Shown here: piece by piece, positions 1 to 5,488 of the stretch | Position numbering within the stretch: position 1 is the first letter of the stretch | Layout: each line of letters starts with the position of its first letter | Assembly: GCA_027482985.1 (NCBI GenBank) | Contig: JAIXVO010000641.1 | Coordinates: 1 to 6,692, forward strand | Direction: 5' to 3' | DNA length: 6,692 nt | Origin: Cyanobacteriota bacterium | Lineage (GTDB): Bacteria > Cyanobacteriota > Cyanobacteriia > Leptolyngbyales > Leptolyngbyaceae | The notes under the pieces: model-generated | The model's database searches: none | What the model saw: the letters and a program-made list of their open reading frames with translations, nothing else | Told to the model about the DNA's origin: nothing | Program-made: the position numbers and the translations under genes

Positions 1-690
1 GGACTGGCTGGCTTGCCAAATTTGGAAAACGATGGAATAGGTGAACCACAATGTGGCCGCTCCTAACCAACCGTGAGCCGCCCCCAGACAGGCATAGAAC
101 ACGGCAGCGGTATAGAAGAAGGCACAGGTGGCGATCGCTAACACATAAATACTGCCCACAGCGGCGGGAGAGACCTGCCCCTGGAGCGCGGCGCAGAGTT
201 GCAGGGGAATCGCCAGCAACACGGCGACCCAGGGAATCAACGGGACTCCTAACAGTTTGCCAATCAAAATACTGCGGCTGGATTGCGGACTCAGGCGAAT
301 AAAGTTCAACGTGCCGCGACGCTCCTCTTTAGCCAAATCCCCAATCACCATATACACCCCGGCAATCAGTACCACGAAGGGCATCAGCCAACTCAGGGTT
401 TGGAAAATATCAAACCACCAAATAGGCCAGTTAATTTGCACGTTGCCTGCCGCATCCAGGACACAATCCCGCCAGGTGGAATACTCTTCCATCTTGCCTG
501 TGCAGTAGCGGCTCCCGACCTTGGTGATACTACTCGGCAGCACCATCCAAAAGTAGAGCATGATCACACCCTGAACCAACAAGGAGATGATCACGGTTAA
601 TGAGACGTGACGCGACTTCAGCCGACCTTTTGCTTCTCGAAAAAATTGAGGGTTCCAGTCAGAAAACCGCAGTAACAGATTTGAAATCAT
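1..690 (-). CDS. ABC-2-type transporter permease, 3' end cut by the window edge
   Basis: Reading the minus strand from the ATG at 690 gives 230 codons with no stop before the window edge, so the C-terminus is missing. A Shine-Dalgarno-like GGAG (699-702) lies about 8 bases before the ATG. The N-terminus is short and cytoplasmic. Hydrophobic segments fall at about residues 31-51, 98-117, 149-168, 181-203 and 209-226. Between the second and third is a basic and charged loop, KEERRGTLNF (121-130) followed by IRLSPQSS and IGKLLG, which resembles the ATPase-coupling loop of ABC-2 exporters. The loop after the first segment contains two cysteines (64 and 76) that could form a disulfide outside the membrane. 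The gene starts 75 bases after the stop of the ATPase gene on the same strand, so the two are very likely one operon and one inner-membrane exporter. The substrate cannot be told from sequence. Family assignment is firm; function beyond export is not. Confidence 0.85.
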   Translation of the reverse strand, partial: MISNLLLRFSDWNPQFFREAKGRLKSRHVSLTVIISLLVQGVIMLYFWMVLPSSITKVGSRYCTGKMEEYSTWRDCVLDAAGNVQINWPIWWFDIFQTLSWLMPFVVLIAGVYMVIGDLAKEERRGTLNFIRLSPQSSRSILIGKLLGVPLIPWVAVLLAIPLQLCAALQGQVSPAAVGSIYVLAIATCAFFYTAAVFYACLGAAHGWLGAATLWFTYSIVFQIWQASQS

Positions 691-765
691 GAAGGTAACT
701 CCAAAGGGGAAGTGGGGTTGGAAGCAGCGATCGCCGGGATGCCACTCGCGAAAACTGGACGTGAT

Positions 766-1716
766 TTAAGAGGCTTGCTGGTGTCCGAGTTTGAGGAAGA
801 TGGATTCGAGGTCTTCCTGGGTGGGGTGGAATTCCGTTAAGGGGATGCCGGACTCGATCAGCGATCGCAGTAAGGTAGCACTTGATTCGGTAGACCCTGA
901 GAAGTAGACGCACAATTGTTGGGTGCCGGGAAGCTTCTCGACCCCGGCAATTTCGGGGTAATTTTGCAGTTCCGCTTCGAGTGATTCCAGGTCACCCAAC
1001 GTAGAAAGAATAATTTGTTGCCGACTGAGCCGCTGATAGAGCGTTTTCAAAGCCGTACTTTCGACCAGATAGCCCAATTCCATAATGCCGACGGAGGTAC
1101 ACAGTTCCGCCAGGTCACTCAGCACATGGGACGAAATCAGAATCGTCATGCCCGCTTCCTGCAACACTTTGATGATTTCCCGAAACTGCATCCGGGCGAT
1201 CGGGTCGAGTCCCGAAACGGGTTCATCCAACAACAAAATTAGGGGTTCATGGATGATGGTACGGGCTAAACTCAGCCGTTGTTTCATCCCGCGTGACAGC
1301 GTGGCAATCTGGCTCTGCCGTTTGTGAGTCAATTGCACCAGTTCCAACACCTCCCGGAGCCGTTGACTGCGGCGCGGTTCTTTGAGTTTGTATAACCGAG
1401 CAAAGTAATCGAGATAGTCCCAAACGGTGAGGTCGTCGTAGAGGGGGTAATCATCGGGCAGGTAGCCCAGTTGCCGCTTGAGGTGAGGATTTTCTTGATC
1501 GCGGAGGAGCCGTTCGCCATGAATAAAGATTTCTCCGAGAGAAGGTTCTTCAGCCGCCGCCAACATCCGGATCAGGGTGGTTTTTCCTGCACCATTGGGG
1601 CCAATCAAGCCATAGACTTCCCCGGCGGAAATCTGTAAGTCAAGATCATGCACCGCAATGTGGCGATCAAATTGCTTGGTCAAATCATGGGTACGGATTG
1701 CCAGTTCTTGCGCCAT
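766..1716 (-). CDS. ABC transporter ATP-binding protein (exporter ATPase)
   Basis: A 316-residue nucleotide-binding subunit that would power the neighbouring ABC-2 permease by ATP hydrolysis at the cytoplasmic face of the membrane. Motifs in order: Walker A GPNGAGKT (39-46), signature LSRGMKQRL (140-148), Walker B LILLLDEP with catalytic Glu165 (159-166), D-loop SGLD (168-171) and switch His197 (SSHVL). The position where the Q-loop glutamine normally follows 'YLP' is Asp88 (GYLPDDY). Residues from about 220 to 316 form the C-terminal extension common in this exporter class and end in the typical TQEDLESIFLKLG. The start is the ATG at 1714-1716 giving MAQELAIRTH; there is no good Shine-Dalgarno sequence before it, which is common in cyanobacteria. 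The set resembles multidrug, Na+ and gliding-type exporter ATPases (NatA/GldA-like group), but no substrate can be inferred. The permease gene lies 75 bases downstream. Confidence 0.93.
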   Translation of the reverse strand: MAQELAIRTHDLTKQFDRHIAVHDLDLQISAGEVYGLIGPNGAGKTTLIRMLAAAEEPSLGEIFIHGERLLRDQENPHLKRQLGYLPDDYPLYDDLTVWDYLDYFARLYKLKEPRRSQRLREVLELVQLTHKRQSQIATLSRGMKQRLSLARTIIHEPLILLLDEPVSGLDPIARMQFREIIKVLQEAGMTILISSHVLSDLAELCTSVGIMELGYLVESTALKTLYQRLSRQQIILSTLGDLESLEAELQNYPEIAGVEKLPGTQQLCVYFSGSTESSATLLRSLIESGIPLTEFHPTQEDLESIFLKLGHQQAS

Positions 1717-1871
1717 AAGTAGTTGAGGGTATGGGTGGAAGGTTCGCTGGAAGACTTATCAGGCAATAAGCGAGCAGTTATGCAAGGAGGGGCGATCGCT
1801 GCAACTAAAAGGTACCCGCTAGCCTAGCCTCTCCCTACACGGATTGGCAGTAATATTTCGGAAATTGAAAC

Positions 1872-1905
1872 GGGGAGAGGGAGGGAGGGGAAGGAAGGGG
1901 GAGGG
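1872..1905 (+). repeat. G-rich tract fitting a G-quadruplex motif
   Basis: Six runs of three to five G occur close together: 1872-1875, 1879-1881, 1883-1885, 1887-1890, 1897-1901 and 1903-1905. They are separated by 1-6 bases, so any four neighbouring runs satisfy the usual G3+N1-7 pattern. The G-rich strand is plus. The flanking genes are transcribed from minus, so in their mRNA this would be a C-rich stretch, and any quadruplex would form in DNA or in an antisense RNA. Confidence 0.6.
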
Positions 1906-1913
1906 AGTTCGGG

Positions 1914-1941
1914 GTCAGGAGTCAGGAGCCAGAAGCCAGGA
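1914..1941 (+). repeat. Four-unit heptamer tandem repeat (STRR type)
   Basis: Two exact GTCAGGA units (1914-1920, 1921-1927) are followed by the variants GCCAGAA (1928-1934) and GCCAGGA (1935-1941). Short tandem heptamer repeats of this composition are well known between genes in filamentous cyanobacteria (STRR sequences). The unit boundaries are arbitrary by rotation. Confidence 0.75.
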
Positions 1942-2016
1942 GGGGAAGGCAGAAAGCAGTGGGAAAACCCATAGGGGCGCGGCATTGAGCCAGTATCTCC
2001 AGTGAGTAGTCTGAAT

Positions 2017-2055
2017 CATTGAATCAATGCCACACCCAGTGCAATGGATTCAATG
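2017..2055 (-). terminator. Hairpin just after tlyA, possible terminator without a T-tract
   Basis: A perfect 9-base inverted repeat, CATTGAATC (2017-2025) and GATTCAATG (2047-2055), encloses a further TGC/GCA pairing (2028-2030 / 2041-2043) and a 10-base loop. It begins 7 bases past the tlyA stop codon on the minus strand, where a terminator would be expected. No run of T follows the stem in that direction, so it may instead be a 3'-end stabilising structure. The left arm is itself part of a 13-base near-palindrome, CATTGAATCAATG (2017-2029). Confidence 0.35.
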
Positions 2056-2062
2056 CGCCTGC

Positions 2063-2887
2063 CTAAGTTAAGTCCTGTTGGGCGGCTTGGGTAATGTGGA
2101 GGATGGCAGGGAGGTCGGGTGGGGCAGAGGGCTGTCTGGAAGGATCGGCAGCTTGGAGCCAGAGGAGGTATTCGATATTGCCTGCTGGCCCCACTAAGGG
2201 CGACCAGGTTAAGCCGTGGTAGCACCAGCCGAGAGCTTGAGCGGCTTCCAAAACTTGCAGAATGGCGATCGCGTGGTCTTTCGGGTCGCGGACAACGCCG
2301 TTTTTACCCACTTTTTCGCGCCCCACTTCAAATTGGGGTTTGACCAGCAGAATCACTTCCTGGGGCGATCGCAGCAGTGACCAGAGGGCGGGTAAGACTT
2401 TGACCAGGGAAATAAAGGAGACATCGGCAACGCCTAAATCGGCCCAGGGGCGATCGCCGACATACAAGGTTTCCGGCTGCATGCTGCGCAGATTGGTGCG
2501 TTCAAACAGGGTGACGCGATCGTCTTGGCGCAAACTCCAGGCGACTTGACCATAGCCCACATCGATGCCGTAAACATGGGCGGCACCCGCTTGCAGTAAG
2601 CAGTCCGTAAAGCCGCCGGTCGAAATGCCGCCATCGAGACAAATGCGATCGCGAATGGGGATCTGGAAGTGGGCGATCGCTTTGGCCAGCTTTTCGCCCC
2701 CCCGCGAGACAAAGGGCGGTTTTTGTTTGACCTGAATGTCAGCCGCAATATCGACCTCGGTGCCGGGTTTGTCCAGCAATTGCTGATTGACGGTGACTTC
2801 CCCCGCTCGAATCAATCGTTGTGCCTGTTGCCGCGTCTCACACAATTGACGCTCGACCAGGAGGATATCTAATCGCTGTTTGGGCAT
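2063..2887 (-). CDS. tlyA: TlyA-family rRNA (cytidine-2'-O)-methyltransferase
   Basis: A 274-residue protein of normal TlyA length. The N-terminal S4 RNA-binding domain spans about residues 3-62 (QRLDILLVERQL, then RLIRAGEVTVN). An FtsJ/Rossmann methyltransferase domain follows. The S-adenosylmethionine motif is LDGGISTGGFTD (84-95). The catalytic tetrad expected for this family (Lys-Asp-Lys-Glu) can be placed at Lys66 in RGGEKL, Asp155 in ADVSFISL, Lys183 in LVKPQFE and Glu239 in GNIEYL. Characterised TlyA enzymes methylate the ribose 2'-OH of cytidines in 23S rRNA and, in some species, 16S rRNA; which sites apply here is not visible. Many entries carry the older name 'hemolysin A', which should not be taken as a function. 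The start is the ATG at 2885-2887 giving MPKQRLDILL, matching the family N-terminus; no clear ribosome-binding site precedes it. A ~190-base gap with a structured repeat separates it from mazG upstream. Confidence 0.93.
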   Translation of the reverse strand: MPKQRLDILLVERQLCETRQQAQRLIRAGEVTVNQQLLDKPGTEVDIAADIQVKQKPPFVSRGGEKLAKAIAHFQIPIRDRICLDGGISTGGFTDCLLQAGAAHVYGIDVGYGQVAWSLRQDDRVTLFERTNLRSMQPETLYVGDRPWADLGVADVSFISLVKVLPALWSLLRSPQEVILLVKPQFEVGREKVGKNGVVRDPKDHAIAILQVLEAAQALGWCYHGLTWSPLVGPAGNIEYLLWLQAADPSRQPSAPPDLPAILHITQAAQQDLT

Positions 2888-2976
2888 ACCGTTACGCTGA
2901 CGCTAACAGCATCCTACAAGGAATTCCGGCGTTCTAGAGGGAGATTTCACCAAGTGGGTTTCTGGGCTGCAAGCTT

Positions 2977-3072
2977 GCCCTCAGCCCCCAGCGCCTTCTC
3001 CTATAAACAGGAAAAGGGGAGCTGGATTAAAAGTCCCTCTCCCAGAGCGGGAGAGGGATTTAGGGTGAGGGC
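2977..3072 (-). repeat. Dispersed structured repeat, copy 1 (outer stem plus two hairpins)
   Basis: The ends are a perfect 7-base inverted repeat, GCCCTCA (2977-2983) / TGAGGGC (3066-3072). Inside lie two hairpins. One is CCTTCTCC (2994-3001) / GGAAAAGG (3010-3017), with one mismatch and an 8-base loop. The other is TCCCTCTCCC (3034-3043) / GGGAGAGGGA (3049-3058), perfect, with a 5-base loop AGAGC. The reverse complement aligns along its whole length with copy 2 at 4719-4817. Repeats of this wording are common between cyanobacterial genes and resemble non-coding MITE-like or REP-like elements. It sits 8 bases past the mazG stop and could also end or stabilise that transcript; no T-tract follows. 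Confidence 0.85.
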
Positions 3073-3080
3073 TATTGACC

Positions 3081-3923
3081 TCAACCCGATCGCTGATCGG
3101 CTTTCAGTTTGGCTTTGGCTTGTTGCCAGAGGGTTTCAAATTCCGCCAGGGTGTAGTCTTCCAGAGGGCGATCGGCGACGGCTTCCATCAGTTGCAACCG
3201 TTGGATAAAGCGCTGATTGGTGCCCTGGAGCGCGGCACTGGGATCGAGATCATACCAGCGGGCGAGATTCACGACGGTAAAGAGTAAATCGCCGAGTTCT
3301 GAGGCTTGATGGGCTTTGTCGGGGGTGGCGATCGCCTCTTGAAATTCTGTTAATTCTTCCTGAAATTTGTCCCACACCCCATCCACCGTTTCCCATTCAA
3401 ATCCGGCAGCAGCGGCTTTTTGAGAGATTTTTAGACTGGACATCAAGGGGGGCAGCGATCGCGCATAACGGTTCAACTTCTGGCTGAGGGGCGGCAACAC
3501 GTCAGGATCTTCGCCCTTCTCTACAGCTTTGATTTTTTCCCAGTTTTGATGTACGTCCGCGATCGTCTCGACCTGCACCTCGCCAAACACATGGGGATGC
3601 CGCCGAATCAACTTATCACTGATGCCCTGCGTGACTTCTTGCAGCGTAAACTGTCCCGCTTCGCTGGCTAACTGCGCCTGGAGTACCACCTGTAGCAGTA
3701 AATCCCCCAGTTCTTCACAGAGCGCGGCAGGAGCGCCACTGCGAATCGCGTCTACCGTCTCGTAAGCTTCCTCAATCACATAGGGAATCAGGGTTTCCGG
3801 TGTTTGCGCCAGATCCCAGGGACAGCCCCCCTGGGGCGATCGCAACTGCGCCACGACGCTCACCAACTGGTGGATTGCTTGCGAGAGAGCAGTTTGCGCT
3901 GCGGACGACTCAAGTTGGGTCAT
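3081..3923 (-). CDS. mazG: Nucleoside triphosphate pyrophosphohydrolase MazG
   Basis: A 280-residue protein with two tandem all-alpha MazG domains. It hydrolyses NTPs or dNTPs to the monophosphate plus pyrophosphate, a cytosolic house-cleaning activity that removes non-canonical or excess nucleotides. In E. coli it also affects (p)ppGpp levels. The N-terminal domain shows GGCPWD (32-37), the metal-binding EEAYE (51-55) and EELGD (70-74, then LLLQVVLQAQLA). The conserved RRHPHVFG follows at 107-114. The C-terminal domain has KFQEELTEF (186-194) and SELGDLLFTVVNLARW (208-223). All acidic metal ligands expected of an active enzyme appear present. Length is close to the E. coli protein (263 residues), with slightly longer termini. 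The start is the ATG at 3921-3923, preceded by GAGGG (3931-3935 on the opposite strand) at a 7-base spacing. It is divergent from the HAD phosphatase gene. Confidence 0.95.
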   Translation of the reverse strand: MTQLESSAAQTALSQAIHQLVSVVAQLRSPQGGCPWDLAQTPETLIPYVIEEAYETVDAIRSGAPAALCEELGDLLLQVVLQAQLASEAGQFTLQEVTQGISDKLIRRHPHVFGEVQVETIADVHQNWEKIKAVEKGEDPDVLPPLSQKLNRYARSLPPLMSSLKISQKAAAAGFEWETVDGVWDKFQEELTEFQEAIATPDKAHQASELGDLLFTVVNLARWYDLDPSAALQGTNQRFIQRLQLMEAVADRPLEDYTLAEFETLWQQAKAKLKADQRSG

Positions 3924-3987
3924 GCCAAAACCCTCAACATGGGGTGAACGTTTCTTACTGTACGCGATCGCCCCCCCGTCCTCGCCC

Positions 3988-4016
3988 TTGCTTTTGCCCC
4001 CATTAACCGCTACCCT
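3988..4016 (+). promoter_or_regulatory. Candidate sigma-70-type promoter for the HAD phosphatase gene
   Basis: TTGCTT (3988-3993) and TACCCT (4011-4016) are separated by 17 bases, a good fit to -35/-10 elements. They lie 29 bases before the ATG at 4046. The spacer is ordinary and the call rests on pattern only. A HIP1 site (3964-3971) lies just upstream within the 122-base region shared with divergent mazG. Confidence 0.4.
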
Positions 4017-4045
4017 ACTTGCGTTCTCGTGGGTTGTTTTCTCCT

Positions 4046-4645
4046 ATGTCCCGTCCTGCCGTATTTATGGATCGTGATGGCGTGCTGAATGTTGAAGCGG
4101 GCTATATCCATCAGGTCGAAAACCTCAATCTGATTCCTGGTGTGGCTACTGCCGTTCGCAAACTCAACGATCGCGGGTGGTTTTGTTGCCTCGTCTCCAA
4201 CCAATCGGGACCCGCTCGCGGCTACTACCCTGCCAGCCATGTGGATGCTCTGCACAATCGCCTCTGTCGGCTCCTGGATGAAGCAGCGGGTGCCCATCTG
4301 GATGCACTCTACTACTGTCCCTATCTGAGTCCACCGGAAGGCGGCACCAACCCGGAGTACACCCGCTGGAGTACTTGGCGGAAGCCCAACACAGGGATGC
4401 TCGTGGCGGCGGCCTGGGAGCATGACCTGGATATTTCCCGTAGCTTTATGATTGGCGACAAGGCGACGGATGTGGATATGGCGCACAATGCTGGCTGTAC
4501 AGGCATCCTGGTGACGACGGGTTTTGGCGAACAAGTCCTGAGTGGCAGCTACCAGCACCATACCCAACCGGATTACATCGCGGCGGATCTGGCGGCAGCA
4601 GTGGATTGGCTCTTGGCGCAAGGTGAGGGACTGGCAAAAGAATAA
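4046..4645 (+). CDS. HAD-superfamily phosphatase, GmhB-like (heptose bisphosphate phosphatase type)
   Basis: A 199-residue HAD-IIIA hydrolase. Motif I is VFMDRDGVLN, with nucleophile Asp9 and acid/base Asp11. Motif II is SNQSG (51-55), the motif III lysine is Lys113 in WRKPNTG, and motif IV is GDKATDVD with Asp138 and Asp142. This layout matches D-glycero-D-manno-heptose-1,7-bisphosphate 7-phosphatase (GmhB), which makes an ADP-heptose precursor for lipopolysaccharide or surface glycans, and the related histidinol-phosphatase domain. The zinc-binding loop of E. coli GmhB (C-x-H followed by C-x-C) is not intact: Cys91 remains, but Tyr93 and the run WSTW (108-111) stand where His and the Cys pair would be. 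The substrate may therefore differ. I chose the ATG at 4046 because MSRPAVFMDRDG fits the family; an in-frame TTG at 4019 would add 9 residues. Neither start has a strong ribosome-binding site. The gene is divergent from mazG. Confidence 0.85.
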   Translation: MSRPAVFMDRDGVLNVEAGYIHQVENLNLIPGVATAVRKLNDRGWFCCLVSNQSGPARGYYPASHVDALHNRLCRLLDEAAGAHLDALYYCPYLSPPEGGTNPEYTRWSTWRKPNTGMLVAAAWEHDLDISRSFMIGDKATDVDMAHNAGCTGILVTTGFGEQVLSGSYQHHTQPDYIAADLAAAVDWLLAQGEGLAKE

Positions 4646-4676
4646 CGTCCCCGAAGTAGGGCGAATGGCTATCACA

Positions 4677-4718
4677 TGCGTCAACTTCAGTAAAACGCAC
4701 TGACACGCAATGGTTTTT
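4677..4718 (+). terminator. Possible weak terminator after the HAD phosphatase gene
   Basis: TGCGT (4677-4681) pairs with ACGCA (4705-4709), and CAGT (4688-4691) with ACTG (4699-4702) inside it, leaving a 7-base loop. A run of five T (4714-4718) follows 4 bases later, about 70 bases past the stop codon. The stem is interrupted, so the call is weak; the structured repeat that begins at 4719 may do the job instead. Confidence 0.3.
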
Positions 4719-4817
4719 GCCCTCACCCCTTGTGTTCCCCTCTCCCAAAATGGGCGCGGGGAAAGAATTCCGGCTCCCCTTCTCTCATTTTGGGAGAAGG
4801 GGTTGGGGGATGAGGGC
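4719..4817 (+). repeat. Dispersed structured repeat, copy 2 (outer stem plus two hairpins)
   Basis: The ends are GCCCTCA (4719-4725) / TGAGGGC (4811-4817), extended by CCCC (4726-4729) with GGGG (4806-4809) past one bulged A. Hairpin 1 pairs TTCCCC (4735-4740) with GGGGAA (4758-4763) and CCCA (4744-4747) with TGGG (4751-4754) across a small internal loop. Hairpin 2 is a 12-base stem, CCCCTTCTCTCA (4776-4787) / TGGGAGAAGGGG (4791-4802), with one T-G wobble and a TTT loop. It has the same architecture as the repeat at 2977-3072 but the opposite orientation. It lies between the convergent ends of the phosphatase gene and the 157-residue gene, so it may act as a two-way transcription end. Confidence 0.85.
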
Positions 4818-4867
4818 GGACTGCAAGCCTTTTACAGCCAAAGTTTGTGCTTAAGTTGAAGCCAGTG

Positions 4868-4895
4868 ATGGTCATTCGCTCCTACAGCAGACCAT
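4868..4895 (-). terminator. Hairpin after the 157-residue gene
   Basis: ATGGTC (4868-4873) pairs with GACCAT (4890-4895), and GCT (4878-4880) with AGC (4886-4888) inside it, leaving a 5-base loop. It starts 22 bases past the stop codon on the minus strand. No T-tract follows in that direction, so this is only a possible transcript end or stabilising stem. Confidence 0.25.
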
Positions 4896-4917
4896 GTTGA
4901 ATGCCAGATCCAATCTC

Positions 4918-5391
4918 TTAGGCGATATCTGGGGGCACTGCGGGCGGGCTGACCTGTCCCTGGAGCTGGGTTTGAATCAGCAGTTGGAGGTCAGAGCGGA
5001 GAATTTGGGTTCCAGTTAAGGTGTTGCCGGGAACTTCAAAGAAAATAATGCTGTCAATCCCTTCCATCGCCACCATCTGAAACAGGATGTGGGTGACAGG
5101 CACGGGAACCGCCATCAGTTGCGGATCTTTGAGCGAATTGGGGCCAGTAGCGGCATCTTTTAAGGTGGGAAAAGCATAAATTACGTGTTGGTCTAACCCG
5201 GAGTCCGCTTGTTGGCTTATGATGTTGACAACCCAGTTTTGTTCCAGCGACTGCACAATATAGTACTGGGGGTGCCGAAGTTGAGCCGCGATTTGAGTCA
5301 GAACGGGTGCGATCGCCTCTACCAGCACTGGAGTCACACCATCCTGGGGTGCATGTTCAATCAGGTCTTGAATTTGGGCATCGATATTCAT
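4918..5391 (-). CDS. Conserved-type hypothetical protein, 157 residues
   Basis: I do not recognise a named family. The protein is soluble, with no signal peptide and no transmembrane segment. It begins with a probable alpha-helical stretch (residues 1-40, acidic then hydrophobic: IQDLIEHAPQ, APVLTQIAAQL). A probable alpha/beta core follows, with alternating hydrophobic strands (YYIVQSL at 43-49, WVVNIIS at 53-59, VIYAFPTLKDA at 70-80, SIIFFEVPGN at 114-123). The segment MAVPVPVTHILFQM (93-106) is strikingly regular. The last ~14 residues are proline-rich (SPPAVPPDIA) and look disordered. The composition and codon use look like those of a real gene, and I have the impression of a cyanobacteria-specific family of unknown function, without a database check. 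The start is the ATG at 5389-5391; the ribosome-binding site is weak. It is divergent from the HetZ-like gene with a 139-base shared upstream region. Confidence 0.75.
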   Translation of the reverse strand: MNIDAQIQDLIEHAPQDGVTPVLVEAIAPVLTQIAAQLRHPQYYIVQSLEQNWVVNIISQQADSGLDQHVIYAFPTLKDAATGPNSLKDPQLMAVPVPVTHILFQMVAMEGIDSIIFFEVPGNTLTGTQILRSDLQLLIQTQLQGQVSPPAVPPDIA

Positions 5392-5472
5392 AGGTTTGTC
5401 TCAAGTTGGTCTTCAATAGATTGGGATTAATGGCTCACTTTCTGATTCCATCTGACTTTTGCTCTGGACGCA

Positions 5473-5488
5473 GGCAATCAATATTGCC
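5473..5488. promoter_or_regulatory. Inverted repeat GGCAAT-N4-ATTGCC, candidate operator
   Basis: Two perfect 6-base arms (5473-5478 and 5483-5488) are separated by CAAT, in the 139-base region shared by two divergent genes. The right arm overlaps TTGCCA (5484-5489), the best -35 candidate for the HetZ-like gene. A dimeric repressor bound here would block that promoter. The regulator is unknown. Confidence 0.35.

Larger units (their letters stand above)
1717..2062. other. 346-base gene-free region rich in simple and structured repeats
   Basis: This lies between the tlyA stop and the ABC ATPase start, both on the minus strand, so it should hold the end of one transcript and the promoter of the other. 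It contains a HIP1 site (1792-1799), an 8-base inverted repeat CCTCTCCC (1828-1835) / GGGAGAGG (1873-1880), a G-rich tract (1872-1905), a 7-base tandem repeat (1914-1941) and a hairpin next to tlyA (2017-2055). I see no credible ORF and no clear -35/-10 pair for the ABC operon. Confidence 0.8.

Noticed and set aside
51..600. Several plus-strand ORFs of 83-105 codons opposite the permease
   Set aside because: The opposite strand encodes a continuous membrane protein with ABC-2 features; the plus-strand products are basic, low-complexity shadows.
1864..1871. ATTGAAAC, the usual 3' end of many cyanobacterial CRISPR repeats
   Set aside because: It occurs once, with no second repeat at spacer distance and no cas gene in the window.
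2434..2748. Second minus-strand ORF inside tlyA in another frame
   Set aside because: It overlaps the SAM-binding and catalytic region of tlyA on the same strand and has no domain-like features.
2921..2930. GAATTCCGGC upstream of tlyA, identical to 10 bases inside repeat copy 2 (4765-4774)
   Set aside because: A 10-base match without matching flanks or paired arms is too little to call another repeat copy.
4010..4726. Long minus-strand ORF (238 codons) covering the whole phosphatase gene
   Set aside because: It is antisense to a gene with clear HAD motifs, has no recognisable domain, and its length follows from the codon pattern of the plus-strand gene.
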